Source: Mesorhizobium sp. NZP2077 (lineage in GTDB: Bacteria > Pseudomonadota > Alphaproteobacteria > Rhizobiales > Rhizobiaceae). Taken from it: a DNA stretch of 64,000 bases. Location of the stretch: NCBI RefSeq assembly GCF_013170805.1, contig NZ_CP051293.1:5958001-6022000 (forward strand). Reading direction: 5' to 3'. Position numbers and translations under genes: made by a program. Below, piece by piece: positions 48,539 to 57,959 of this stretch. The notes below the pieces were generated by a model. The model saw only the letters and a program-made list of their open reading frames with translations. It searched no databases and was not told the DNA's origin. Position 1 is the stretch's first letter. Each line of letters starts with the position of its first letter.

Positions 48539-50062
48539 TTATTGGGCATCACTGTCGGTATTGAACAGGACGGGGCCCTGGCACATCGCCGAGAACCTTT
48601 GCCGCCGCAAAGCCAATCCGGCGGAACCGCCTGACACCACGTTGACCGTGCCATGGCCCGACGCCGGGGCGCGTCTTAATGCGTTCATACCGCGCAGAGC
48701 ACGGGCCCTCGTGGCGGAAACGACTGCGAGTGCGATGAAGAAGAGGATGCCTGGATCGGCGCTGCCACCCGACACCGACATGGCAATTATGCTTGCAAGG
48801 GCAGCATTCCTGACGCTCGCCACGACTGCATCGGTCTCTGGATCCACCCCTTCCCGAACCGCGCCCAGCCCCCTGGCCAGGATGCAGAGCAGGACAGCCA
48901 TCATCAGCGAACCGAATAAGCCCAGCTGGGAAAGGACAGCGATCGGCCAGCTCGATGCCCTTGAACTGCCGAAACCAACGCCCAGTCCACTGGTATCGAG
49001 AAAGGACTGTAGACTCTTCAAATTCCAATAGGTGCGCTCATGGCCCGACCCGGAATCAGCTTTGTTAATGATAGTGCTGTTGATCAGCCTGACGAAAGGG
49101 TCCAAGGCCTCGGCTTTGTAAAGACTGATGCCCAATATGGCGGTCCCGCCCAGCACCATGAGAGCGATTATCAGCATCTCTTCGCGCTCAACTTTTCCCT
49201 TGAGGACCGAAGCCAGCATGGAAAAAGCAACAGGAATGCATAGCAGCGTCAGCCCGACATAGGCGGTCGATGAAGTCGACAGAATGGACAGGAAGAGCAG
49301 GATGCCCGACAGCCATTTCGCAAGAGGTGATTTCGTCTTTCTCCAGTAGCTGTAGCAGAATGCCAGGCAGGCGAGGGAAACGCTGGCGAACGAAGAGGCC
49401 TCCGAAAAAGGCCCCGTGATCCGTACGAATCCTGCCTCCATCGCGTCCGTTATGATCGCGTAGTTCGCGGTTCTGATCGGGGCCAGCAAGTCTCCCGCTC
49501 CCACGTTCTTGCCGATAAAATCGATCAACCCCATTCCCGTGTGCAGGCCACACCACAGGAAGAAGCCGCGGCGGACTTGGTCGATCCGGTTGGAGTGCAG
49601 CAGCAGGGTGCAAAGCGCTATCGCGGCGAGTCCACCAAGAATGAAATAACCCGTCTGAGAAATGTTGCCTGAAACCGGCGCCAAGGAATCTTCTACGACT
49701 GTGCCCCGGGTCTTGGACTGCACGAAGACCGCTGTCTGTCCTGCAAAGAACCGAGGAAACAGCCATGATCCGATGATTGCGTAAACCATGAGGCTTGTAA
49801 GAATCCAGACCGGCCGGATGCTTCCGAATACGATTCCAAGGTCAAACCAGATACGGCGTCTCGCCGCGACGGCCGTGACGAGCAGGAGCGCGAATATGGT
49901 GTAGATCAACGGGGATGACCCACCCAGAAAGGTAAGGGTCATGATGGCCGTCGCACCGAAGGCCTGGGAAGCGATCAAGCCGATGATCAGCATTCCCCTT
50001 GAATGGTAAGCAACGACCAAAATAGCCGCGCATATTAGCAGTCCCGGCAGAGACACCTGCAT
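48539..50062 (-). CDS. Wzy/WaaL-like polytopic membrane protein
   Basis: 507 residues with about eleven to twelve hydrophobic helices. A large loop with charged and aromatic residues (about 245-330 region; HERTYWNLKSLQSFLDTSGL, GVGFGSSRASSW) lies before the last helices, as in O-antigen polymerases and ligases. The GVGFGSSR segment resembles the glycine-rich loop of that family. It lies in a polysaccharide region on the opposite strand to its neighbours. Probable role: polymerisation or ligation of a surface polysaccharide. The extreme C-terminus (about 40 residues) looks disordered. Confidence 0.75.
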   Translation of the reverse strand: MQVSLPGLLICAAILVVAYHSRGMLIIGLIASQAFGATAIMTLTFLGGSSPLIYTIFALLLVTAVAARRRIWFDLGIVFGSIRPVWILTSLMVYAIIGSWLFPRFFAGQTAVFVQSKTRGTVVEDSLAPVSGNISQTGYFILGGLAAIALCTLLLHSNRIDQVRRGFFLWCGLHTGMGLIDFIGKNVGAGDLLAPIRTANYAIITDAMEAGFVRITGPFSEASSFASVSLACLAFCYSYWRKTKSPLAKWLSGILLFLSILSTSSTAYVGLTLLCIPVAFSMLASVLKGKVEREEMLIIALMVLGGTAILGISLYKAEALDPFVRLINSTIINKADSGSGHERTYWNLKSLQSFLDTSGLGVGFGSSRASSWPIAVLSQLGLFGSLMMAVLLCILARGLGAVREGVDPETDAVVASVRNAALASIIAMSVSGGSADPGILFFIALAVVSATRARALRGMNALRRAPASGHGTVNVVSGGSAGLALRRQRFSAMCQGPVLFNTDSDAQ

Positions 50063-50607
50063 GCCGATCGAGCTTCCCGCTTGGTTTGGCTCCAGTGCTG
50101 CGGATACAGCAAGCTGTCCGACGGCTGATCTTTCGGCAGGTGGATATCTCGGGCAAGAGAGTCAAAGGGGGTAGCCTCACCTGCGAAGGTGGAACGCCCA
50201 AATGCATTCCCACCTCCCTAACCGTTGATAACGGAAGGAGCGGTCAGTTCACCATGCGCTCTGAGGCTGAATGTACCCGCTATTACCGTCGAAATGAAAA
50301 AGCACGTGGTCATGACGGGGAACAAATGGCCCCCAAAGGAGCGGAAAGCGAGTCGCGGCCGTGGGATCAATTGAGATGTCTAGTGATGGCGACCTTTCGT
50401 ATTCTTAATCCTGTACCCTCCTGCAAATGGCTAACCCTCAATCCCGGTACGCCGCCTAAAGAACGCCTCGACTAGGGAAGTCTGTGACCTTACCAAAGTC
50501 GTAAGCAGCTTTTGCTTTCTGTCGCAAAACCTGCGTCAATGATGACGGAATGGGAGGCTGGGCAATGGGCGGGTTGTCTAAGTTCCAGCACAAGGAGGAC
50601 AGGCGAT
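50063..50607. other. Intergenic region between divergent genes
   Basis: About 545 bp with promoters expected on both strands. A plus-strand frame at 50086-50475 overlaps the membrane-protein promoter and looks non-coding. Nothing else is seen. Confidence 0.35.
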
Positions 50608-50832
50608 ATGACCACCCAGGTTGTATATCGCGCATTCGGGCCCAAGCAGGTCAGGCAACTCAAGGAGGTTTACGAGTGTGCACGGGCGGTAAAGGCCAAG
50701 TACCCCGAGAGCCATATTGCGAGCAAAGCCGCCAAAAGGCTGATCGACGCTTTCGAAGCTGTGATCCAGAATGACGGAACCGTTCTGGATGTGAATTGGC
50801 TGACCGAGGCTGATCCTCAGGGAACCGCCTGA
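50608..50832 (+). CDS. Small hypothetical protein, strong ribosome site
   Basis: 74 residues: MTTQVVYRAFGPKQVRQLKE, YECARAVKAKYPESHIASKA, AKRLIDAFEAVIQNDGTVLD. Predicted helical and soluble. I chose ATG 50608 because a full AAGGAGG site (50592-50598) precedes it by 9 bases. No family recognised, though short helical proteins of this kind are common in rhizobia. Confidence 0.65.
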   Translation: MTTQVVYRAFGPKQVRQLKEVYECARAVKAKYPESHIASKAAKRLIDAFEAVIQNDGTVLDVNWLTEADPQGTA

Positions 50833-51578
50833 GGCCGGGCCTTCATGACTCGTACCTCTGTCTGGGGGTAAATGCGGCTCATCTGTACGGCTTGGCGTCC
50901 TGCCGGGCCGGCAGGCGAATTTGACTTGCCCTTCCAAATAAATTGTCCTGGCAATTTGCCCAACAGCGTATTCGCCATGGAGTGGCAGGGGGAGCCGCCG
51001 AGCGGGCGGCGCCCCCCCTACCTGTCTTTGCCTTTCGCCGCGGACAGGCCGCCTAAGCGTTACCCAGACGTTGGCGCTTAGATGCTCATTGCCAGCAGCA
51101 TAAATTCGTCAACGAGGCCTTTGAAACTTTGTCAGGGGATGCAAGAAGCCGCCACTTCCGCCCATCGGATGAGGGCCGGCAGAGATGCGCGTTACCCGAT
51201 GGATTAAGGAAGAGGTCGCGATATTCATACCCTCCGCGGGCGGACAATCGACTGGCTGTTGTGGGGACCAGTTACCTCTTCCGCCTTAAGCCAGATTGCA
51301 GCGCCTATGGCGTGGCTCGACCTCGGCTGCTGTCGCCGACTTAATTATTTACTAAAAATTAACCTATGTTAGCGACTGCTTGCGAATAGCCCATAAGCTG
51401 TTCAGGTTGTTCTGATTGGGCAAAAAGGAACAGCGGAGGGCGCCAAGTTGGGAAATCCCGGCTAAAGCTCTCAAAACGGGCTGGGTATCAAACTTTCGAA
51501 ATTCTGAAGTATCTGAAGAATGAGGGGCTAATCGGCCGCCGCAGGGCGGATTTTGTGGAAAAAAGGGTGGGTAGGAAT
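50833..51578. other. Long intergenic region before the LuxR-type regulator
   Basis: About 745 bp without a supported gene. An AT-rich patch at 51340-51370 (TTAATTATTTACTAAAAATT) is the likely promoter area of the regulator and shares the word ATTTACTAA with the AT-rich repeats upstream of the collagen genes. Confidence 0.35.
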
Positions 51579-52337
51579 ATGAGTTCCGCAGCAGGACTGC
51601 ATAAGTACACTTTGGCAAATCACAAAGAAATTCCGCCGGACGGAACGGGAATAGTCAACGAAGAAGTAGGCAGGGAATGCCTCCTCATCTTAGACGGAAG
51701 GGCCCTAGACCGCGAATGTCTCGCATCGGCCCTTGAAGACCACGAACTCGGCATGGCGGTCCAGGCCATGGGTTCAATAGACGAATGGCGCGCAAAAAAG
51801 GGAACGCCCCCTCCCCTTGCAGCCATTCTCTTCAACCTTGGAGGCCGGAAGGTCACCGATCCTGGCATCGTGGATCAGATCAGGCGCATTTCGAGCGAAT
51901 TCGAGTCGGTCCCTGTGGTGATTTTGGCCGACACAGACGACCTTGCACAGATATTGACGGCCCTCGAATGCGGCGCACGTGGCTATATTCCAACCTCTGT
52001 AGGGATCGACGTCTGTGTCGAGGCAATCAATCTCGCGGCGGCGGGCGGCATATTTGTTCCGGCAAGCAGCGTCCTATCCATGCGGCACCTGATAGATTCA
52101 GGCAGCCGTGACACGAGGCCTTTAACCGGCATGTTCACGCTTAGGCAGGCTGAGGTCGCGCAGGCGCTCCGACGCGGCAAGGCGAACAAGATCATCGCCT
52201 ATGAGCTGAATCTGCGAGAAAGCACCGTGAAGGTACACATCCGCAACATCATGAAGAAGCTTAAGGCGACCAACCGCACGGAAGTCGCCTACAAGGTCAA
52301 TGATCTCTTCGCGGAAGGAACCCCGGCTGAAGACTGA
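51579..52337 (+). CDS. LuxR/FixJ-type regulator with degenerate receiver domain
   Basis: 252 residues. The N-terminal part (about 30-150) has receiver-like order (CLLILDGRALDRECLASAL, VPVVILADTDDLAQILTALE, CGARGYIPTSVG). The strand that should carry the phosphorylated aspartate reads LAAILFNLGGRK, with Asn in its place, so phosphorylation is unlikely. The C-terminal LuxR-type helix-turn-helix is intact (FTLRQAEVAQALRRGKANKI, RESTVKVHIRNIMKKLKATN). I chose ATG 51579 with GGTAGGA 4 to 5 bases upstream rather than GTG 51555. No sensor kinase is adjacent. Such regulators often control surface polysaccharides. Confidence 0.82.
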   Translation: MSSAAGLHKYTLANHKEIPPDGTGIVNEEVGRECLLILDGRALDRECLASALEDHELGMAVQAMGSIDEWRAKKGTPPPLAAILFNLGGRKVTDPGIVDQIRRISSEFESVPVVILADTDDLAQILTALECGARGYIPTSVGIDVCVEAINLAAAGGIFVPASSVLSMRHLIDSGSRDTRPLTGMFTLRQAEVAQALRRGKANKIIAYELNLRESTVKVHIRNIMKKLKATNRTEVAYKVNDLFAEGTPAED

Positions 52338-52350
52338 TCGCAGTAACAGG

Positions 52351-52375
52351 CGGCCCTCCTTGAATCGGAGGGCCG
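52351..52375 (+). terminator. Probable terminator of the LuxR-type gene
   Basis: Perfect 9-bp stem CGGCCCTCC (52351-52359) and GGAGGGCCG (52367-52375) with loop TTGAATC, 14 bp after the stop codon. The following TGCTTATACT is only moderately T-rich. Confidence 0.6.
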
Positions 52376-52683
52376 TGCTTATACTGCTCTGCTTCAAAAT
52401 CGGGTCGCTCGCGTAAGCTGAGGATTTTGATCCGGGACAATGGGCGCGCTTAGGCGCGGCTCGCTGCCCAGAGCGCAAAACGATGCCGTAGGCGATTTTT
52501 CATGGGCGTTCCAAAAGCGCCCGGATTCGGCTGTTCTAGAATTCCAAAAGATCGTCTCATCATGCGGAGCCAAGGGCGGATCGGCACCTTCCATCCACCA
52601 TAAGTGCTAACCGGTGACCTTATGGAGAACGCGAAAATCCAGGGCCGAACATGTAGACTTTCTATCAAAATGGAGTGGTCCGC

Positions 52684-54111
52684 ATGTCTGAGCAAAATCT
52701 CTGTTTTCGCAAATCCGGACGCCTTCAAGAACGTGGACGCGAACTGATCCCGGGCGGTAGCCACACCTACGCGAAAGGCGAGGATCAGTATCCCATTCTC
52801 GCGCCTGGCTTCATCGAACGTGGTCTGGGGTGCCACGTCTGGGATGTCGATGGGAACAAATACGTCGAATTCGGCATGGGCAATCGTTCCGTCGGGCTGG
52901 GGCATGCCTACCCAACCGTGCTCAGAGCGGTGGAGACGGCGCTCAGCGGTGGCTCAAACTTCACACGGCCCGCCAGGATCGAGGTCGACTGCGCCGAAAC
53001 ATTCCTGGAACTCATTGGCGCCCAGATGGTAAAGTTCTGCAAGGACGGATCGGACGCGACTTCAGGGGCTGTCCGCCTTGCCCGCGCATACACGGGTCGC
53101 GATCTCGTCGCATGCTGCGCCGACCACCCCTTCTTTTCAACAGACGATTGGTTCATTGGGACCACACCGATGAATGCGGGAATTCCGGAAGCGGTCCGGA
53201 ACCTGACCGTCTCTTTCCGGTACAACGATATCGCCAGTGTAAAGGATTTGTTCGACAGGCACCCAGGGAAGGTGGCCGCCCTGATCCTCGAGCCCTCCCG
53301 TGGCGACGATCCGGCGGACGGGTTCCTGCATGAAGTCCAGCGTCTCTGCAGGGAAAAGGGCGCACTGCTTATTCTCGACGAGATGATCACCGGGTTCAGG
53401 TGGCATGCAGCTGGCGCACAGAGGCTCTACGGCATCGAACCGGACTTGTCGACGTTCGGCAAGGCCCTTGGCAATGGATTTTCGGTCTCAGCCCTGGCAG
53501 GCAAACGCGAATACATGCGGCTCGGTGGGCTCGAGCATACGGATCGCCCCAGGGTGTTTCTGCTGTCGACCACGCACGGGGCGGAAACCCACGCGCTTGC
53601 CGCGGCGATCGCGACCATGCGCACTTATCGGGACGAGCCCGTCATCGAACACCTGCACCGTCAGGGAACGAAATTAAGGGACGGGATCGCAGAGGTTGCC
53701 AGACGCCATGGAGTTGATAGGCATTTCAAGGTTGTCGGCCGTCCCAGCTGTCTGGCGTACGCCACGCTCGATCCAAGCGGCAAGCCCTCGCAGACATACC
53801 GTTCCCTGTTCCTGCAGGAGACGATCAAGCGTGGTGTGCTCATGCCATCTCTCGTAGTCAGCTACACTCACGACGACGCCGCCGTCATGAAGACGATCGA
53901 AGCCGTTGACGGGGCACTGGCAGTGTACGCGCAGGCCTTGGAATCGGGAGCAAGCCACTTTTTGGTCGGCCGCCCCTCGCAACCCGTATTCCGCCGCTTT
54001 AACAATGGCGATGAACAGGCAAGGGTACCCGTGGTTTCCGAGAACCCTCACGTAGCAAGCAGCGCGACCGGCCGGCAGTCAGAAGCTCACCGGCTCGTTG
54101 CAACGTCATGA
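52684..54111 (+). CDS. Class III PLP-dependent aminotransferase, glutamate-1-semialdehyde type
   Basis: 475 residues. The fold-type I pattern is clear: GGSHTYAKGEDQYPILAPGF at the start, KFCKDGSDATSGAVRLARAY, LILDEMITGFRW (cofactor aspartate) and STFGKALGNGFSVSALAGKR with the PLP lysine. It resembles HemL-like enzymes that sit in polysaccharide clusters and aminate sugars or other small molecules, rather than true HemL; the position next to sugar genes supports this. ATG 52684 has GGAG 8 bases upstream. The last 50 residues look disordered. Confidence 0.85.
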   Translation: MSEQNLCFRKSGRLQERGRELIPGGSHTYAKGEDQYPILAPGFIERGLGCHVWDVDGNKYVEFGMGNRSVGLGHAYPTVLRAVETALSGGSNFTRPARIEVDCAETFLELIGAQMVKFCKDGSDATSGAVRLARAYTGRDLVACCADHPFFSTDDWFIGTTPMNAGIPEAVRNLTVSFRYNDIASVKDLFDRHPGKVAALILEPSRGDDPADGFLHEVQRLCREKGALLILDEMITGFRWHAAGAQRLYGIEPDLSTFGKALGNGFSVSALAGKREYMRLGGLEHTDRPRVFLLSTTHGAETHALAAAIATMRTYRDEPVIEHLHRQGTKLRDGIAEVARRHGVDRHFKVVGRPSCLAYATLDPSGKPSQTYRSLFLQETIKRGVLMPSLVVSYTHDDAAVMKTIEAVDGALAVYAQALESGASHFLVGRPSQPVFRRFNNGDEQARVPVVSENPHVASSATGRQSEAHRLVATS

Positions 54112-54315
54112 CATTGGGAGGGCGTTGCTTTTCTCATGCTCTTGGATCAAGCGACGATATCCTCCAGGAGGTTCTGTAGACAAGGCGTCAGCGCTGGCAT
54201 CGCATTTCGGCTGAGGGATAGCGGCGGGGCAGGGAAATGTTCGTAGGGTTGATGGGCCGCCTTGTCAGAGTTCGCGCATCACCATAGTTTCTTCGCGAGA
54301 TAATGTGGCCACCTG

Positions 54316-54969
54316 CTAAAGAAGCCTAGCCTTTCTGAGCGTAAATGCCTCGGCAAAATGTTCCGGCGCCCGGCACTCCATCCCGCGCAATCTTGCCAGC
54401 CCGGCGAATGTCTCACGGTCGAACCAGTCCTTGGAGCGCTGCGTCCCGAAATGTTGGTGTAGAAGTTCGATCTTGCGTTCCAGCACGGCGGCCGTGAGCG
54501 GCACATAGGCATTTGGTTGGCAAAGATCGCCATCCCATTTGGGAATCTCGTATTCGATCACGAGATGATCGCGGAAGACATTCCAGGTCAGTTGGTTGAC
54601 CTCCCGGTGGTCCTGATGCGCATCGAACCTTGCGTGGGTCAACACGACGTCGGCATGTACGCGGGATCTTAAATCTATCAGCCACTGCTTTATCGCTCGG
54701 CTGTGGGCCGGGAAGTAGCTGTCTTCGAAATCCGCGATATCGATTATCGACGACTTCGATCCTTCAAGGAACGCTTCGGCCGAAGCGCTGGCCTCGGCCG
54801 ACCGCTGGCCGCCGGCGCTCAGTACACACCAGTGTACGTCTAGTTTGACCCCAGATTCGATCAGCCCGAGAATAGTGCCGCCGGCTCCGATCTCGATGTC
54901 GTCGGAATGGGCACCAAGGCAGAGGATTGAAAGTTCCTCCCCGCGACGTGCGAGGCCAAGTCCCCTCAT
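54316..54969 (-). CDS. PIG-L/LmbE-type deacetylase
   Basis: 217 residues. CLGAHSDDIEIGAGGTILGL is the zinc motif (AHxDD), and THARFDAHQDHREVNQLTWN supplies the second HxDH group. The family removes N-acetyl from amino sugars or related groups. I chose ATG 54969, whose ATGA overlaps the stop of the cytidylyltransferase gene. It is the last gene of a three-gene operon (methyltransferase, cytidylyltransferase, deacetylase), so it probably acts on a nucleotide-linked or assembled modified sugar. Confidence 0.88.
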   Translation of the reverse strand: MRGLGLARRGEELSILCLGAHSDDIEIGAGGTILGLIESGVKLDVHWCVLSAGGQRSAEASASAEAFLEGSKSSIIDIADFEDSYFPAHSRAIKQWLIDLRSRVHADVVLTHARFDAHQDHREVNQLTWNVFRDHLVIEYEIPKWDGDLCQPNAYVPLTAAVLERKIELLHQHFGTQRSKDWFDRETFAGLARLRGMECRAPEHFAEAFTLRKARLL

Positions 54970-55781
54970 GATACGGCCATCACCGCGCTGCGCTTGATTT
55001 TTTCGGCGGTGACCTTCCTGTTCCAAGGCATGTCGCCTCTTTCGACCATGTCTTCGAGCGATTGCCAATCGCGCAGCGTATCCATCGAACGCCAGAAGCC
55101 GTGGTGCTTGTACGCCATAAGCATGTTGTCATCGATCAACCGTCTGAAGGGTTCGAGAACGAGTTCTTCGCCGTCGCGCATATAGTCGAAGATTTCGGGG
55201 CGAAACACGAAATAGCCGCCATTGATCCAGATCTCCGACGTATCCGTGGTGCGGAACTCGCGCACACGACCGTCTTCCGCGATGTCGGCCAAATGGTATG
55301 TGAGCGGCGCGCGCACCGCGAGAAAGCAGCCGATTTTGCCGCTGGCCTCGAATTTCGCAATCACATCGTCGAGATCGACATTGGTCAGACCATCGGAATA
55401 GTTGGCCATGAACATCTTCTCGTTCTTGACTTGGTCCCTTGCCGCCCAGAGGCGTTCGCCAATATTGCGCCAGACTCCCGTATCAAGCAGGGTAATGCTC
55501 CAGTCCTTGACCTTGTCACCGAGCAGTTTCACATCCTGGCCTCCCTGCGTCACCACGCAATCGGAAAAAGTCTGCGGCCGTGTGTTGAGGAAGAAATCCT
55601 TGATAACGTTGGCTTTGTAGCCCAGGCACAAGACGAATTCGTCATGTCCATAATCGCTGTACCACTGCATTACGTGGCGCAGAATGGGCTGGTGGCCGAG
55701 CGGAATCATCGGCTTCGGTATACTGTCGGAATAGTCGCGGATCCGGGTTCCGCGACCGCCGCAAAAAAGGACAACTTTCAT
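54966..55781 (-). CDS. rfbF: Glucose-1-phosphate cytidylyltransferase
   Basis: 271 residues. The N-terminal signature MKVVLFCGGRGTRIRDYSDS and PKPMIPLGHQPILRHVM, with DYGHDEFVLCLGYKANVIKD, is that of RfbF, which makes CDP-glucose from CTP and glucose-1-phosphate. CDP-glucose is normally dehydrated by RfbG, which is not seen here. Overlaps by 4 bp with both neighbours (start with the methyltransferase, end with the deacetylase), so the three are translated together. It probably initiates a CDP-linked deoxy- or branched-sugar pathway. Confidence 0.93.
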   Translation of the reverse strand: MKVVLFCGGRGTRIRDYSDSIPKPMIPLGHQPILRHVMQWYSDYGHDEFVLCLGYKANVIKDFFLNTRPQTFSDCVVTQGGQDVKLLGDKVKDWSITLLDTGVWRNIGERLWAARDQVKNEKMFMANYSDGLTNVDLDDVIAKFEASGKIGCFLAVRAPLTYHLADIAEDGRVREFRTTDTSEIWINGGYFVFRPEIFDYMRDGEELVLEPFRRLIDDNMLMAYKHHGFWRSMDTLRDWQSLEDMVERGDMPWNRKVTAEKIKRSAVMAVS

Positions 55782-57073
55782 CTCCGTAACTCCGATGGAT
55801 CAATCACTGTCACGAAAGGAATTGGCACCACAAACCTTGCACCCCAAGCAGCGACATGGCGCATCTGCTCCATGATCTCGTCCTTCAGGTTCCATGGAAG
55901 GATCAGGATGTAATCTGGCCGGGCCTCGTCGATCGCCTCGACGGATTTGATTGGGATGTGCATTCCCGGTGTGAAGCGGCCATGTTTGTAAGGATTGCGG
56001 TCGACGGTGAAGTCAAGGAAGTCGGTGCCGATCGCGCAGTAATTGAGCAGCGTGTTGCCCTTTCCGGGCGCACCGTAGCCACAAATCTTCTTACCCTCGC
56101 TTTTGGCCGAGATAAGAAAAGCCAGGAGGTCGCGCTTCGCACGCTGTGCCTTGTGGCCGAACGAGGTATAGGTAAGCATCTCCTTCAGCCCGTGCCGCTC
56201 TTCGCGCTGGAGAAGTTTGGCAACCCGATCATTCACGCCCCAGCTACTGCCCTCATTGGCGAGATAGACGCGTAGTGAGCCGCCATGGGTGGGCAACTCC
56301 TCGACGTCGACCAGCCGCAATCCGTGGCGAGCAGCCATCAGGTCGATCGTCAGCAGCGAGAAATATGAAAAATGCTCGTGGTAAATCGTGTCGAACTGGT
56401 TCTCCGCCATCAGTCGCTCGATATGTGGAAACTCAAGAGTGACCACGCCCTCTGGTTTGAGCAGGATTTTCATCCCAGCGACGAAGTCATTGAGGTCTGG
56501 CACCTGCGCCAAGACGTTGTTGCCGATGATGAGGTTCGCGCGAAGTCCTTCGGCCACCATTTGATTTGCCAGCCGAACCCCGAAGAAGTCGACCCGGGTG
56601 GGCACGCCCTTCTCGACGGCGGCGCGCGCAACATTGGCGGCGGGCTCGACGCCGAGCACAGGAACGCCGAGCGGTAGAAAGTGCTGCAGCAGGTAACCAT
56701 CGTTGCTTGCGAGCTCCACTGCAAGGCTGTCGGAGCCAAGCCCAAGGCGTTTTGTGATCGCCTCGCAATAGACTTTCGAATGAGCCACCCAGCTTGTCGA
56801 GAACGAGGAGAAGTAGGCGTATTCGCTGAAGATGGTCTCAGGGCTCATGTACTCCTTGAGCTGCACCAGATAGCAAGTGTCGCAGACAAGCACGTTAAGC
56901 GGATAGTAGGGTTCCATCTGGTCAAGCTGGTCGGCCTGCAGGAAACTCTCGCAAGGCGGCGACATGCCAAGATCGACCAGGGTATTGCGCAGGAGCGACC
57001 CGCAAAGCCTGCAACCAACATTCCGCCGTGCCGCACCATGATCGCGAACGATTTCGACAGCCTGAATGTTCAT
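55778..57073 (-). CDS. Nucleotide-sugar C-methyltransferase
   Basis: 431 residues with the three-part structure of TylC3-type enzymes. An N-terminal zinc-binding segment has CRLCGSLL and LVCDTCYLVQLKEYM. A central SAM domain (LAVELASNDGYLLQHFLPLG, LGVEPAANVA) and a C-terminal domain (GYGAPGKGNTLLNYC, DRNPYKHGRFTPGMHIPI) follow. Such enzymes add a methyl group to C-3 of a 4-keto-deoxy sugar, making branched sugars. First gene of the operon with rfbF and the deacetylase. The presence of rfbF suggests the acceptor is a CDP-linked keto sugar. Confidence 0.9.
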   Translation of the reverse strand: MNIQAVEIVRDHGAARRNVGCRLCGSLLRNTLVDLGMSPPCESFLQADQLDQMEPYYPLNVLVCDTCYLVQLKEYMSPETIFSEYAYFSSFSTSWVAHSKVYCEAITKRLGLGSDSLAVELASNDGYLLQHFLPLGVPVLGVEPAANVARAAVEKGVPTRVDFFGVRLANQMVAEGLRANLIIGNNVLAQVPDLNDFVAGMKILLKPEGVVTLEFPHIERLMAENQFDTIYHEHFSYFSLLTIDLMAARHGLRLVDVEELPTHGGSLRVYLANEGSSWGVNDRVAKLLQREERHGLKEMLTYTSFGHKAQRAKRDLLAFLISAKSEGKKICGYGAPGKGNTLLNYCAIGTDFLDFTVDRNPYKHGRFTPGMHIPIKSVEAIDEARPDYILILPWNLKDEIMEQMRHVAAWGARFVVPIPFVTVIDPSELRR

Positions 57074-57404
57074 TCCCTACTCCTGCACGGCTGGTTTTGA
57101 AAAACGGAGACGCTGTGGGCTACGAAGTACCTATGCTTGCCGCCGGCGCCTCCGTAGGCAGATGGCGGCAGGTTAGGACCCGCCCCCCCTTGGTTCGATT
57201 TGCCAATCCGTCTGGTGTCTTAATCCTTATAGGGAACCGGCCGCGGCAATGCCGCCGCCAAGCCCGCCGAACGGCTAAAGCCATCCTCCGGATCTACCGC
57301 TATAGGAGTGGCCACCTAAGGCTTAGGTAGCCCTTCCAGCTTGGGCTGACGGCGCTGACACTTGACGGGCCGGTCTCGCTCGGCACCGGGGAATCCAGGG
57401 CGAC
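57074..57404. other. Divergent promoter region
   Basis: About 330 bp between the methyltransferase and epimerase starts, with promoters expected on both strands. Apart from the palindrome at 57314-57328 nothing is seen. Confidence 0.4.
57314..57328. promoter_or_regulatory. 15-bp palindrome in the divergent promoter
   Basis: ACCTAAGGCTTAGGT has two perfect 7-bp arms around a central base. It lies 76 bp before the epimerase start and about 240 bp from the methyltransferase start. It could be an operator; no regulator is assigned. Confidence 0.4.
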
Positions 57405-57959
57405 ATGCAGTTTACCGAAACGGAGCTTCAAGGCGTTTGGCTGATCGAGCCTACTTCCATGGTTGACGACCGTGGTTCTTTCACTCGTTTCTTCTGTGAA
57501 AGGGAGATGGCGGACTGCGGTCTGGCGACGCGCTTTGTCCAGCACAGCCGGGCACATTCGATCAAAAAGGGAACTCTCAGGGGACTGCACTACCAAGAGG
57601 AACCTTATGCGGAGATCAAGCTGGTCTCCTGTGTCCGCGGCGCGATTTTTGATGTCGTCGTGGACCTGCGCCCGAATTCGCCGACACGCTACAACTGGCT
57701 TGGTTTCGAGCTGACGCCGCAAAACATGAAGCAGGTCTATATCCCTGCCGGGTTCGCTCACGGGCTCCAGACCCTTACGGACGACACCGAGGTCTCGTAT
57801 CTCATATCGCAGTTCTATACGCCCAACGCATCGACAGGCGTCCTCTACAACGACCCTGCCTTTTCGATTGGCTGGCCACTGATGCCGACAGCAATGTCGG
57901 AACGGGACAAAATGTGGCCCCTTATTAGACAGCGGACCGTCGCCGCAGCGATCTCATAA
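57405..57959 (+). CDS. rfbC: dTDP-4-dehydrorhamnose 3,5-epimerase family protein
   Basis: 184 residues of the RmlC/RfbC cupin family. SMVDDRGSFTRFFCE, the catalytic histidine in LRGLHYQEEPYAEIKLVSC, and IPAGFAHGLQTL are visible. In the classic pathway it epimerises C-3 and C-5 of a dTDP-4-keto sugar. Next to rfbF and a C-methyltransferase it may use a CDP-4-keto sugar instead. It is alone on the plus strand; its end overlaps the convergent DUF4910 gene by 6 bp. Confidence 0.9.
   Translation: MQFTETELQGVWLIEPTSMVDDRGSFTRFFCEREMADCGLATRFVQHSRAHSIKKGTLRGLHYQEEPYAEIKLVSCVRGAIFDVVVDLRPNSPTRYNWLGFELTPQNMKQVYIPAGFAHGLQTLTDDTEVSYLISQFYTPNASTGVLYNDPAFSIGWPLMPTAMSERDKMWPLIRQRTVAAAIS

Noticed and set aside
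52450..52905. Minus-strand frame overlapping the aminotransferase start
   Set aside because: Its end looks slightly like a transposase tail, but most of it is antisense to the aminotransferase and no family could be named.
52684..54111. True HemL (glutamate-1-semialdehyde aminomutase for heme)
   Set aside because: The sequence is class III aminotransferase, but its position among sugar genes and divergent N-terminus favour a glycan-related aminotransferase.
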